Shown here one piece after another: positions 21,154 through 29,801 of a stretch of 64,000 bases of DNA. Each line of letters opens with the position of its first letter. The stretch's first letter is position 1. A program made the position numbers and the translations under genes. Source of the DNA: SAR116 cluster bacterium AG-325-F22 (GTDB lineage Bacteria; Pseudomonadota; Alphaproteobacteria; Puniceispirillales; Marisalimonadaceae); assembly GCA_003282885.1 (NCBI GenBank), contig QBYJ01000002.1, forward strand, positions 1 through 64,000, in the 5' to 3' direction. A model generated the notes under the pieces. That model saw nothing but the letters and a program-made list of their open reading frames with translations. It ran no database searches and was not told where the DNA came from.

Positions 21154-22344
21154 ATGCCTGATAGCACCATTCAATTAGAAAATTCAGAAACTCAAGACAG
21201 CATAATTAGTGAAGTAAGAGAGTCTGTCGCTAAACTTTGTGGTGATTTTCAGGGTGAATATTGGAGGAAACTTGACAGAGAGCAGGGTTACCCTTCAGAA
21301 TTTGTTAAAGCTTTGACTGATGCGGGTTTTTTGGGAGCCCTTATACCAGAAGAATATGGTGGTGTTGGCTTAGGAATGGTTGCGGCATCTGTTATTCTAG
21401 AAGAGATACATCATCAAGGTTGTAATGCTGCAGCGTGTCACGCACAAATGTACACAATGGGTACTGTTCTAAGACATGGATCTGATGAACAAAAAAAGGA
21501 ATATTTACCTAAGATTGCTGACGGAACTCTAAGGTTACAAGCATTCGGCGTAACTGAACCAACTAGTGGTACAGACACTACAAGTTTGAGAACTGTAGCT
21601 GTGCGTGATGGAGATGATTACATAATTAATGGACAAAAAATTTGGACTAGTAGGGCCGAACATTCAGATTTAATGTTGTTGTTAGCTAGAACAACACCTT
21701 TAAATCAAGTTAATAAAAAGACTGAAGGTCTCTCTGTTTTTCTTTTAGATATGAGAAAGGCAAAAGGAAACGGTCTTACTATCAGGCCTATAAGAACAAT
21801 GATGAACCATTCTACGACTGAAGTTTTTTTCGATAACCTTAGAATTCCTGATTCTAATCTTATAGGTGAGGTGGACAAGGGTTTTAGATACATTTTGTCA
21901 GGTATGAATGCAGAAAGAATTTTAATTGCTGCAGAGTGTATAGGTGATGCAAAGTGGTTTACTAAAAAATCAACTGATTATGCTAATGATAGAAATATTT
22001 TTGGAAGAGCAATTGGTAAAAACCAAGGTATTCAGTTTCCAATTGCGAAGGCTTATGCTCAAATGAGGGCTGCAGAGCTTATGGTTTATCATGCAGCTAG
22101 ACTATATGAAGCTGGCAAGCCAATTGGTGAAGAAGCAAATACTGCAAAATTGCTAGCAGCAGATGCCTCATGGGCCGCTGCTGAAGCTTGTGTGCAAACC
22201 CATGGTGGCTTTGGCTTTGCAGAGGAATATGATGTTGAAAGAAAGTTTAGGGAAGCTAGATTGTATCAAGTAGCCCCAATTTCTACTAATTTAATATTAT
22301 CTTACATAGCTGAACACGTTTTAGGAATGCCTAGATCATATTAA
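21154..22344 (+). CDS. Acyl-CoA dehydrogenase family protein
   Basis: An FAD enzyme introducing a 2,3-double bond in an acyl-CoA. FAD-contact motifs are FGVTEPTSGTDT and WTSRAEHSD, and the C-terminal GGFGFAEEYDVERKFREAR is conserved. The usual catalytic glutamate near the C-terminus (in YEGT of MCAD) is absent; the aligned segment reads YQVAPIST. A glutamate in MNAERILIAA sits where isovaleryl- and long-chain enzymes keep their base. The start is ATG 21154, supported by GAGGA at 21144-21148; an upstream in-frame ATG at 21142 lacks such support. It ends 3 bases from the convergent gene. Confidence 0.9.
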   Translation: MPDSTIQLENSETQDSIISEVRESVAKLCGDFQGEYWRKLDREQGYPSEFVKALTDAGFLGALIPEEYGGVGLGMVAASVILEEIHHQGCNAAACHAQMYTMGTVLRHGSDEQKKEYLPKIADGTLRLQAFGVTEPTSGTDTTSLRTVAVRDGDDYIINGQKIWTSRAEHSDLMLLLARTTPLNQVNKKTEGLSVFLLDMRKAKGNGLTIRPIRTMMNHSTTEVFFDNLRIPDSNLIGEVDKGFRYILSGMNAERILIAAECIGDAKWFTKKSTDYANDRNIFGRAIGKNQGIQFPIAKAYAQMRAAELMVYHAARLYEAGKPIGEEANTAKLLAADASWAAAEACVQTHGGFGFAEEYDVERKFREARLYQVAPISTNLILSYIAEHVLGMPRSY

Positions 22345-22361
22345 AGATCATTTATCTTTAA
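22341..22361. other. 8-bp stem, 5-nt loop across two convergent stop codons
   Basis: TTAAAGAT (22341-22348) pairs perfectly with ATCTTTAA (22354-22361) around the loop CATTT. The element contains the stop codons of the acyl-CoA dehydrogenase gene and the DUF4340 gene. It could mark mRNA 3' ends for both genes, but it is AT-rich and has no long T-tract. Confidence 0.35.
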
Positions 22362-23373
22362 CCGCAAGGTCCTCAGGCTTCAATCTTAGAATGTTGCTTG
22401 TAATAATATTTGCTAAGAACTCGAAACCTTCAGTTTTGTTCCTTATGTCTTGAGCTAGTTTTTCTGATTTTTTGTCATTAGATTTTACTTTAATAGTTAC
22501 CCAACTTTCACCATCTTTATCTGGTTCAACAGAGGTTATTGATATTACTAAACCATCTTTAATTTCATAAGATATAGTTGGAAGATTGTCAGAATATTTT
22601 TTCAATGATTTTTTTACATCATAAAAATAAAAACTACTAATAACATCTCTAATATCGCTCAACTGAGTTTCGTCAATTTCAAAATTTAAAGATTTAGGAG
22701 CTATTAAACTTAACTTATTATTTTTATTCTCAACTTCAAATGTTCCATTTTTGTTGTTTAAAGTAGCTTTTATGAATTGATCGTTTTTTATTGTAAAAAT
22801 TAAACTCTCAAACCAATCAGATTTAGTTGTAGGCATTCTTATAGCACCTTTTAGAAGATAACTTTGATTTTTTTCTGGGAATCTTGCAAATTGACCCCCG
22901 CTTAATCCACCAACAGTCCGATCCACTTTACCAAATAAAATAGACGAATAAATTGTTCCGTCTAGTTTTTTCAAAGTAATCTTTGTTCCATAACCTTCAT
23001 CCTCCTCCTTGCTTTTATTTCTTTCTGGAAGAAGTAAATTTAAATCAGCATGTCTTTGTGAATCTTCTGTTTTTAATTCCTCAATTCTTAACAATGACAA
23101 ACTTGTAATTAAGTTTTCCCACATACCCTTCTTAAGTGGATAACCAGATTCTGAGATATAAATATTATCTTTTTTTACCAAATTAATGTTATTTTCAAAT
23201 GAGTTTATGGAAATATTATCAATTTTATTAATATTTTTGGTAAAGTCTTTTAGAAATAAACTTCCTCTGTCTTCAAAAACGTGATTATTTGAATTTAAAT
23301 TTATGGATATGATTGCTAAAATAACAAAAGTTAAAGTTACTATCGAAGTATTCACAAATTTTATTTTTGTCAT
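22348..23373 (-). CDS. DUF4340 domain protein of a Gld-type ABC system
   Basis: A 341-residue protein with one N-terminal membrane helix (IVTLTFVILAIISINL) and a periplasmic DUF4340-type region of repeated beta-rich segments. It is the last gene of a four-gene operon with an ABC ATPase, a permease and a GldG-like protein. DUF4340 proteins regularly accompany such operons, but their role is not well known. A TTG at 23388 is in frame; the ATG at 23373 is preferred because GGA lies about 8 bases upstream and the hydrophobic signal-anchor begins soon after. Confidence 0.75.
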   Translation of the reverse strand: MTKIKFVNTSIVTLTFVILAIISINLNSNNHVFEDRGSLFLKDFTKNINKIDNISINSFENNINLVKKDNIYISESGYPLKKGMWENLITSLSLLRIEELKTEDSQRHADLNLLLPERNKSKEEDEGYGTKITLKKLDGTIYSSILFGKVDRTVGGLSGGQFARFPEKNQSYLLKGAIRMPTTKSDWFESLIFTIKNDQFIKATLNNKNGTFEVENKNNKLSLIAPKSLNFEIDETQLSDIRDVISSFYFYDVKKSLKKYSDNLPTISYEIKDGLVISITSVEPDKDGESWVTIKVKSNDKKSEKLAQDIRNKTEGFEFLANIITSNILRLKPEDLAVKDK

Positions 23374-23394
23374 ATTATAATCCAACACTTATAA

Positions 23395-25206
23395 TTAATA
23401 AGAATTTTTCTTCCTTCTAAACGATATAATCAAGGCTAAGCCAGCAAATATGACAGGGAGTATTGCAACATTAAAAGCAATAACCCATTTTTTCAAATTT
23501 TCTACATCTCTTCTTAAGTCAAATTTAACACTTCTTAGTTGAGATCTAGTTGACATCATTTCAGCTTTAAATCCATCAATCGCCTCGATAGTTTCAGGAG
23601 ATAATATGTCTACATCATCTTCATTATTCTGAGTTAGACTTCTTATTTTGTCTTCCATGCCCTTCAGCTTTTCAGCCAGATGCTGTTCTTCTAAAAGAAA
23701 CTTTTCTTCAGCAATTTTTTCTAGGGCTATTATTTTATCAAAAGGCCTATAAGAAGTACTCTTTCCTCTTAGATCAGATAAAGCACTTCCTCCAATCATT
23801 TTCTCGATGACATTTAAAACAAAGTCACCATTATTCGCAAATGCACCTCTTTGTGTTAACCAATTACGATCCATTAACATATCGGCGTCCGAAACTAATA
23901 AGATATTAGACTTATTTTTAGATTTTAATATTTGCGTTTCGTCTTTATCTTTAAAGGACGAGCTTAGTGGAGATTTTATCCAACCGGCCAGAATTAAATT
24001 TTGATTTTCTTTTTTGATATTTGGCAATAGATCTCTTGGGTCACCTTCAGGATTGCCTGCCTTTTGCGCATCACCAAGACCAGAATTTTGGCTTGAAACA
24101 ATAATAGGTTCTAAGCTAGTCTTCTTGTCAATAGACTCAAAAGAACCAGCAGTTGTCATTACTATGGTACTCAGATTTGAAAGTACGCTCTCATTTTTGT
24201 TAAGTCCATTTCCTCTTATATTTAACCAAGGATAATTAGTGACCTGTATATCTCTGCCATTTAAATTTCTAGAGATACGAAATCCAAATTCTGAATCTAA
24301 TACAGCTTTTTTGTTGTCAAATTTTATACCCCAAGTATCCAATAATTTTTTGAGACTAGACCTAGGATTCATTGGAGGCATCCCTTGTTGTCGGCTAATT
24401 TCAGTTTCAGCATAAGGATCTAAAAATACTAATGTTGCTCCACCATTTAGGATCCATTGATCTATCATGTAAAGTGTATCATCGGATAGAAATTTTGGAT
24501 GAACTATCATTAGTACTTTAGTGTTTTTATTTAATTCATTGGTGGTTTCGTTAACTGTTTCAACCACAAACATTTCTCTCATTTGTTTTAATATTTGTTG
24601 TTCTGGTTTACCAATCCTGCTGTCAGCTTGAAGTCCAAGGTTGTCTATAATACTTATTACTGGTTTTTTAATTTGACTAAGCTCTGAAATAAGACTTGAA
24701 AGATCATACTCTAAGAAAGTTTCTCTTTCAGGTGAAAAAATAGGAATATTTTTTTGACCAGTGGTAGAGTTAGTAGCTGCTAATCCAAAATATAAAGCAT
24801 CTGACATTTCAGTGGCAGTAAAAGAATTAATCCCCATGCCAACTGCCCTATCTTCGTAATCTGAGAATGGTTTAGGGTCAATGATTTCAAGTGAAATCTT
24901 TCCATTAGAAATATTACTGTATGTTTTTAACACAGTTTCTACTCTATTTGCATAAGTGGAAAGTTGGGGTACTTCTTTAACTAAATTACCTGAAACAAAT
25001 AACCTGATGTGTATTGGTTCTTGAAGATTTTTTAGTAAATTAATAGTACTATTAGATAATGAATAAAGTTTTTTTTCAGTAAAATCAATTCTGGAGGAAT
25101 TAAAGACATTATTTATAATAATATTTATACTAAAAAAGACTAAAACAGATAAAAGTATAGATAATCTCACAAATGTTCTTGTTTTTATATTATTTAAAAA
25201 TTCCAT
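23395..25206 (-). CDS. GldG-like ABC transporter auxiliary protein
   Basis: A protein of about 603 residues with an N-terminal membrane helix (RLSILLSVLVFFSINIIINN), a large extracytoplasmic domain of the ABC-transporter-auxiliary/GldG type, a heptad-like segment before the end, and a C-terminal helix (VAILPVIFAGLALIISFRRK). The longer reading frame to 25239 would overlap the permease gene. ATG at 25206 with GAGAG just upstream gives a 7-base gap and is preferred. The Gld name comes from gliding bacteria, but homologues are common in non-gliders. Function here is unknown, probably envelope transport or remodelling. Confidence 0.8.
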   Translation of the reverse strand: MEFLNNIKTRTFVRLSILLSVLVFFSINIIINNVFNSSRIDFTEKKLYSLSNSTINLLKNLQEPIHIRLFVSGNLVKEVPQLSTYANRVETVLKTYSNISNGKISLEIIDPKPFSDYEDRAVGMGINSFTATEMSDALYFGLAATNSTTGQKNIPIFSPERETFLEYDLSSLISELSQIKKPVISIIDNLGLQADSRIGKPEQQILKQMREMFVVETVNETTNELNKNTKVLMIVHPKFLSDDTLYMIDQWILNGGATLVFLDPYAETEISRQQGMPPMNPRSSLKKLLDTWGIKFDNKKAVLDSEFGFRISRNLNGRDIQVTNYPWLNIRGNGLNKNESVLSNLSTIVMTTAGSFESIDKKTSLEPIIVSSQNSGLGDAQKAGNPEGDPRDLLPNIKKENQNLILAGWIKSPLSSSFKDKDETQILKSKNKSNILLVSDADMLMDRNWLTQRGAFANNGDFVLNVIEKMIGGSALSDLRGKSTSYRPFDKIIALEKIAEEKFLLEEQHLAEKLKGMEDKIRSLTQNNEDDVDILSPETIEAIDGFKAEMMSTRSQLRSVKFDLRRDVENLKKWVIAFNVAILPVIFAGLALIISFRRKKNSY

Positions 25207-25213
25207 TATTCTC

Positions 25214-25960
25214 TCAATCTGCTTTTTTAATTTGGACAAGCTGTACGTTTATCCAAATACACAAAATAATCATTGAAACGAAGAAAACTAGGGTTCTTAA
25301 ATCAAAAACACCCATTTGAATTCTACTAAAATGGGATAGAAATGACATTGAACCAATCGTTTCTGTCACCCAAGTTGGTGTCCATGACCTCACAGAAGAT
25401 AAGACTAAATTAAAACCTGCCATAATTAAAACAAATCCACTTATTGAGGAGATTATGAATGCAATCACCTGGTTCTTAGTAAGTGCAGATAAACAAGAGG
25501 TGAGGGCCAAAAAAGCACCAGCCATTAACCAACTTCCTATATATGATATTAGAATAACATTATTATCTGGGTCCCCTAGATAATTAACTGTTACCCAAAT
25601 AGGCATAGTTAAAATAAGTGCAATCAGAGTAAAGATCCAACTTGCTAAAAATTTACCTACTACTAATTGCATGTTAGTTACCGGTAAAGTTATTAGTAGT
25701 TCAATGGTACCGGATCTTCTTTCCTCAGCCCATAATCTCATACCAATAGCGGGCATTAAAATCAAAAATAGCCATGGGTGCCATGCAAAAAAAGCCGTCA
25801 AATCAGCTTGATCACGCTCAAAGAATCTTCCTAAAAAAAATGTCATACCTGATGAGAGAGCTAAAAAAACGAGTAAAAAAATTGAAGCTAATGGTGTTCT
25901 AAAATAACCCCTTAGTTCTCTATCAAAAATTATATAAGTCTTTTCTAAATAAATTTTCAT
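25214..25960 (-). CDS. ABC-2 type permease (GldF-like)
   Basis: A 248-residue inner-membrane permease with six predicted helices. The motif LWAEERRSGTIELLITLPVT in the first cytoplasmic loop is characteristic of ABC-2 / GldF-NosY permeases. It is encoded 13 bases after the ATPase gene and 7 bases before the GldG-like gene, so it should form a transporter with the ATPase encoded upstream. The substrate is unknown. Confidence 0.88.
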   Translation of the reverse strand: MKIYLEKTYIIFDRELRGYFRTPLASIFLLVFLALSSGMTFFLGRFFERDQADLTAFFAWHPWLFLILMPAIGMRLWAEERRSGTIELLITLPVTNMQLVVGKFLASWIFTLIALILTMPIWVTVNYLGDPDNNVILISYIGSWLMAGAFLALTSCLSALTKNQVIAFIISSISGFVLIMAGFNLVLSSVRSWTPTWVTETIGSMSFLSHFSRIQMGVFDLRTLVFFVSMIILCIWINVQLVQIKKAD

Positions 25961-25973
25961 AATCAGTTACCGA

Positions 25974-26924
25974 CTAACTTGAAGCATTTGTTGTTGTAAT
26001 TTTTCTAAATATTTCTTCCAAACTTGACTTTACGAAACCAGCCTCAATTATATTAAGTTTAAATTTGTTAACTTGTTTTAATACAGCATTTAAGTCTGGA
26101 GCTTTTTTGGCATCACTTACCAATATTCTATTAGTATCTTTATCTAATTTCTCAATTTTTATATTACTGTAATTAAGTGATGATTTTAAATTTTTTGCTA
26201 AAACATCGTTGATTTTATTAAAAACTTTAATTGTTATTATATCTTTATTCGCGAATTGTTTCTCAAGATTTGCTGGCGTTTCATTTGCAAGTAATTTGCC
26301 ATTAGCAATTATCATTGCGCGTGAGCACACTGCTTCAACTTCCTCTAAAATATGGGTTGAAATCACTATTGCTTTGTTTTTTGATATAGTTTTAATTAAG
26401 TTTCTCATTTCATGTTTTTGATTCGGATCTAATCCGTCAGTAGGTTCATCCAAAATCAATATGTCTGGATCATGTATCAATGCTTGGGCAATACCTACCC
26501 TTCTTTTAAAACCTTTAGAAAGTGTTTCAATAGGCTTGTTCCAAACTTCTTTAAGACTGATTTGATTTGCCATTTCACCTAGTCTAGTTCTTAACAAATT
26601 ACTTTTCAAACCTCTCATTTTGCCAACGAATGTAAGAAACTCTAAAACGTTCATATCTGAATATGATGGAGCACCTTCAGGCAAGTACCCAATAAATTCC
26701 TTAGCTTTTAATGGATCAGATTTTAAATCAATATTGTTTATTAAAATGTCACCGCTATCGGGTTCTAGAAATCCAGTTAGTATTTTCATTGTTGTTGATT
26801 TTCCCGCACCATTAGGACCAAGAAAACCAATAACTTCGCCCCGAGAAACTTCTAAATCAACATTATCTACGGCAATAAAGTCTCCAAATGACTTGCAAAG
26901 GCCTTTAGCTTTTATTAATTGCAA
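25974..26924 (-). CDS. ABC transporter ATP-binding protein (GldA-like)
   Basis: The ATPase of the Gld-type ABC system, 316 residues. Walker A is GPNGAGKST (residues 36-44), the signature motif is LSKGFKRRVGIAQAL, and Walker B is ILILDEPTDGLDP. A C-terminal domain of about 100 residues follows, as in GldA/CcmA-like proteins. The start is TTG at 26924, chosen because GGAGA lies 8 bases upstream and the protein begins MQLIKAKGLCKSFG. It heads a four-gene operon and is divergent from the CDP-sugar operon. Confidence 0.92.
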   Translation of the reverse strand: MQLIKAKGLCKSFGDFIAVDNVDLEVSRGEVIGFLGPNGAGKSTTMKILTGFLEPDSGDILINNIDLKSDPLKAKEFIGYLPEGAPSYSDMNVLEFLTFVGKMRGLKSNLLRTRLGEMANQISLKEVWNKPIETLSKGFKRRVGIAQALIHDPDILILDEPTDGLDPNQKHEMRNLIKTISKNKAIVISTHILEEVEAVCSRAMIIANGKLLANETPANLEKQFANKDIITIKVFNKINDVLAKNLKSSLNYSNIKIEKLDKDTNRILVSDAKKAPDLNAVLKQVNKFKLNIIEAGFVKSSLEEIFRKITTTNASS

Positions 26925-26995
26925 GATAATGTCTCCAAATATTAATTTTTAACATTTTTTAAATACAACCTAACCTTTAAATAGACAATTATGTA

Positions 26996-27028
26996 TTACA
27001 AATATAATGTGGGATTTACAAATATAAT
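26996..27028 (+). repeat. Tandem 13-base direct repeat in a divergent promoter region
   Basis: TTACAAATATAAT occurs at 26996-27008 and again at 27016-27028, a 20-base period (about two helical turns). Each copy ends in a perfect TATAAT. A 12-base sequence, TAGACAATTATG, also occurs twice: at 26982-26993 and at 27075-27086, where it includes the start codon of the glycosyltransferase gene. This looks like a duplicated promoter or operator of the CDP-sugar operon. Confidence 0.45.
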
Positions 27029-27083
27029 TTCAAGAAATAAATAATTTTATTAAATTTTTATTAAATATAAATGTTAGACAATT

Positions 27084-27959
27084 ATGAAGTACGTATACAA
27101 AGATATTACTATTTTAACTGTCACGCATAATTCTGAAAATGTAATTGACTGTTTTTTGAATAATATAAACAAAAAATTTAAATTGGTAGTAGTTGATAAT
27201 AACTCAAGAGACAGCACTAAATTAATTTTAAAAAAAGATAATAGACCTTATAAAACTCTATTTTTTAATAAAATAGGTTTAGGTTTTGGTTCAGGGGCAA
27301 ATGTTGGTTTAAGGCACATTGAAACTAAATATGTCTTATTAGTGAATCCTGATACAATTTTAAACGACAATCAAATCCAAAAATTATATAAAGCAGCAAA
27401 AAAATATTCAAATGCAACGATCTTATCTCCAATGCATGTTAATGAAAAAGGAGTTAAACATATCCCTTCTCGAAGCTTTTTTTTTACAAAAGACAAAAAC
27501 ACTAGCCTTAATACTGATAATTTCTGTGGAGATTGTAGTGTAGAGCATTTATCAGGAGCAATAATGTTAATAAATAAGGCTAACTTAGACGAAATAGGAT
27601 TTTTCGATGAAAGTTTTTTTCTTTATTATGAGGATGATGATTTATGTATTCGATCTAAAAATGCTGGTTTTGAAAACGTTCTGGTTCATGACGTTGTTGT
27701 CAGTCATGTAGGAGGTGGTTCTGTAGGACCAGATAACTTTAAAAATCAATGGGAAAAAAATTTTCATTTTAATTACTCTAGGTGCTATATTGAAAAAAAA
27801 TATTTTGGGGTTTTGAATTCTAAATTAATGGCTATAAAAATATTTTTTAAATTTTTATTTAAAATGCTTGGACATTTAATGATATTAAGATTGAATAAAA
27901 TTACTAAGGATATTGCCTCATTAAGTGGTGCCATCTCCTTTCTAATAGGAATTCATTAA
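27084..27959 (+). CDS. Glycosyltransferase family 2 (rhamnosyltransferase-like)
   Basis: A GT-A-fold inverting glycosyltransferase, 291 residues. The nucleotide-binding start VVVDNNSRDST, the metal-binding region LLVNPDTIL (DxD-like) and the acceptor-side motif FFLYYEDDDLCIR resemble WbbL-type rhamnosyltransferases. A hydrophobic patch near the C-terminus suggests membrane association. It is the first gene of a seven-gene operon and lies 1 base before rfbF, so it probably adds the sugar made by that operon to an O-antigen or other surface glycan. Confidence 0.85.
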   Translation: MKYVYKDITILTVTHNSENVIDCFLNNINKKFKLVVVDNNSRDSTKLILKKDNRPYKTLFFNKIGLGFGSGANVGLRHIETKYVLLVNPDTILNDNQIQKLYKAAKKYSNATILSPMHVNEKGVKHIPSRSFFFTKDKNTSLNTDNFCGDCSVEHLSGAIMLINKANLDEIGFFDESFFLYYEDDDLCIRSKNAGFENVLVHDVVVSHVGGGSVGPDNFKNQWEKNFHFNYSRCYIEKKYFGVLNSKLMAIKIFFKFLFKMLGHLMILRLNKITKDIASLSGAISFLIGIH

Positions 27960-27960
27960 A

Positions 27961-28737
27961 ATGAAAGCTGTTATATTAGCAGGTGGTCGCGGTACAAGAC
28001 TTGGACAGTTAAGCTCAATAAAACCAAAACCTATGGTTGAAATAGGTAATAGACCAATAATTTGGCATATAATGAAACTATATAGTCACTATGGTATAAA
28101 AGAATTTATAATTTGTGCTGGATACTTAGGTTATCAAATTAAAGACTATTTCATAAATTATTCAAATAATGTTTCAGATGTAAAAGTTAACTTAAACAAA
28201 CACTCAATTGAATATATTAATAAAAAAGAACAGCTAAATTGGGAAATCTCAATTATTGATACTGGTCAAGAAACTATGACTGGAGGACGTTTATTGAAAA
28301 TTAAACAATTTTTAGATGACAATACTCCATTTTTTATGACGTATGGAGATGGGTTGGCTGATGTAAATTTATCTAAACTTCTTGATTTTCATAAAAAATC
28401 AAAAAAACTTGTTACCATGACAGCTGTTTATCCTCCTCCAAGGTTTGGATCATTGGTTATTGAGAATAATTTAGTAACAAAATTCAGCGAAAAAAATATT
28501 GGAGACGTAGGAAGAATTAATGGAGGTTTTTTTGTGTGTGAAAAACAAGCATTAAAATACATAAAAAATAAAAACCAACCATGGGAAAGCTTACCACTTG
28601 TAAATTTGTCCTCTTCTAGAGAATTGTCTGCGTTTCTACATAATGGTTTCTGGCAACCCATGGATACACTTAGAGAAAGAGATGAATTAGAAAAGTTGTG
28701 GGAAACCAATTCAGCTCCTTGGAAAGTTTGGGCCTAA
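27961..28737 (+). CDS. rfbF: Glucose-1-phosphate cytidylyltransferase
   Basis: It makes CDP-glucose from CTP and glucose-1-phosphate, the entry step to CDP-linked 6-deoxy sugars. The N-terminal nucleotidyl-transfer signature ILAGGRGTRLGQL, then SSIKPKPMVEIGNRPIIWHI, is characteristic of RfbF, and YGDGLADV carries the metal-binding aspartate. Its length, 258, matches the family. It is followed after one base by the CDP-glucose dehydratase gene, which confirms the pathway. Confidence 0.95.
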   Translation: MKAVILAGGRGTRLGQLSSIKPKPMVEIGNRPIIWHIMKLYSHYGIKEFIICAGYLGYQIKDYFINYSNNVSDVKVNLNKHSIEYINKKEQLNWEISIIDTGQETMTGGRLLKIKQFLDDNTPFFMTYGDGLADVNLSKLLDFHKKSKKLVTMTAVYPPPRFGSLVIENNLVTKFSEKNIGDVGRINGGFFVCEKQALKYIKNKNQPWESLPLVNLSSSRELSAFLHNGFWQPMDTLRERDELEKLWETNSAPWKVWA

Positions 28738-28738
28738 A

Positions 28739-29800
28739 TTGACAAAACTAAAAGAAGAAGTAATTAATTTTTATTTTAATAAAAAAGTTTTAATTACAGG
28801 GCATACTGGCTTTAAAGGGGGATGGTTAACCCTCTTTTTGAATATGATGGGAGCAGAAATTTTAGGAATTTCTGACATTAGAAAAAATATATCAATAAAG
28901 TCAGGTTTTGATTCATCATTGGTTAATAATGAAATTATCACAGACATTAACAACGTTGTATCATATAAAAAAGAGGTTTCTGATTTCAAACCTGATTTAG
29001 TTTTTTATTTAGCTGCAGAACCTTTAGTACGTGAAGCTTATAAAAACCCAGTAAAAACAATAAATACGAATGTAATGGGACTAACGAATTTTTTACATTT
29101 AATCAAAGATCTCAAATCTACAAAACTTATTTTTACTGTTACTAGTGACAAAGTCTATGAACATCGTGGAGGTTACAATAAATTTGTTGAGACGGATAGG
29201 TTAGGCGGGGTTGAACCTTATGGAACATCAAAAGCAATGCAAGAGATGATTGTGAAAACATTTTACGAAAGTTACTTTAAACAGATTGGAACTAAGATGA
29301 TTACTGCTAGAGCTGGTAATGTGCTAGGCGGAGGAGATTGGGGAAAAGACAGACTAATAGTTGACATAGTAAATTCAATAACTTTTCGAAATAAAATGGA
29401 AGTAAGATTTCCTAATAACACTAGGCCGTGGCAACATGTAATTGAATTAATTTTTGGTTATTTAATGTTAACAGCTGCTTTTTATAGAGATAATATTGGC
29501 TTTGACACTTTTAATTTTGCTCCAGAAAAATCTTATCCCACTCAAAAAATACTAGATTTCTCAAAAAAATATTGGAAAGATAAATTTAGTTATTACGTCT
29601 CCACCGATAAAAATCTTATTTTTGAAGAAAAAAGACTAGAAATTAGCAATAAGAAAATCGAAAATTATATTAATTGGACAAGCAATAGAGATTTGGTCAA
29701 AGCTCTGAATAATACTTTTAACTGGTATAAAGCTCATCTTAACAATGATAACCTTTTTGAATTAAACAAGAGCATAGTTAGAAAATTTTTGGGAATTTAA
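28739..29800 (+). CDS. rfbG: CDP-glucose 4,6-dehydratase
   Basis: A short-chain dehydrogenase-type enzyme that turns CDP-glucose into CDP-4-keto-6-deoxyglucose. The NAD motif LITGHTGFKGGWL, the TSDKVY serine/threonine region and the catalytic Tyr-Lys in PYGTSKAMQEM are visible. It has 353 residues. The start is TTG at 28739, one base after the rfbF stop, which suggests coupling. No rfbH-type 3-dehydratase is present downstream, so the product is not expected to become a 3,6-dideoxy sugar. Confidence 0.93.
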   Translation: MTKLKEEVINFYFNKKVLITGHTGFKGGWLTLFLNMMGAEILGISDIRKNISIKSGFDSSLVNNEIITDINNVVSYKKEVSDFKPDLVFYLAAEPLVREAYKNPVKTINTNVMGLTNFLHLIKDLKSTKLIFTVTSDKVYEHRGGYNKFVETDRLGGVEPYGTSKAMQEMIVKTFYESYFKQIGTKMITARAGNVLGGGDWGKDRLIVDIVNSITFRNKMEVRFPNNTRPWQHVIELIFGYLMLTAAFYRDNIGFDTFNFAPEKSYPTQKILDFSKKYWKDKFSYYVSTDKNLIFEEKRLEISNKKIENYINWTSNRDLVKALNNTFNWYKAHLNNDNLFELNKSIVRKFLGI

Positions 29801-29801
29801 A

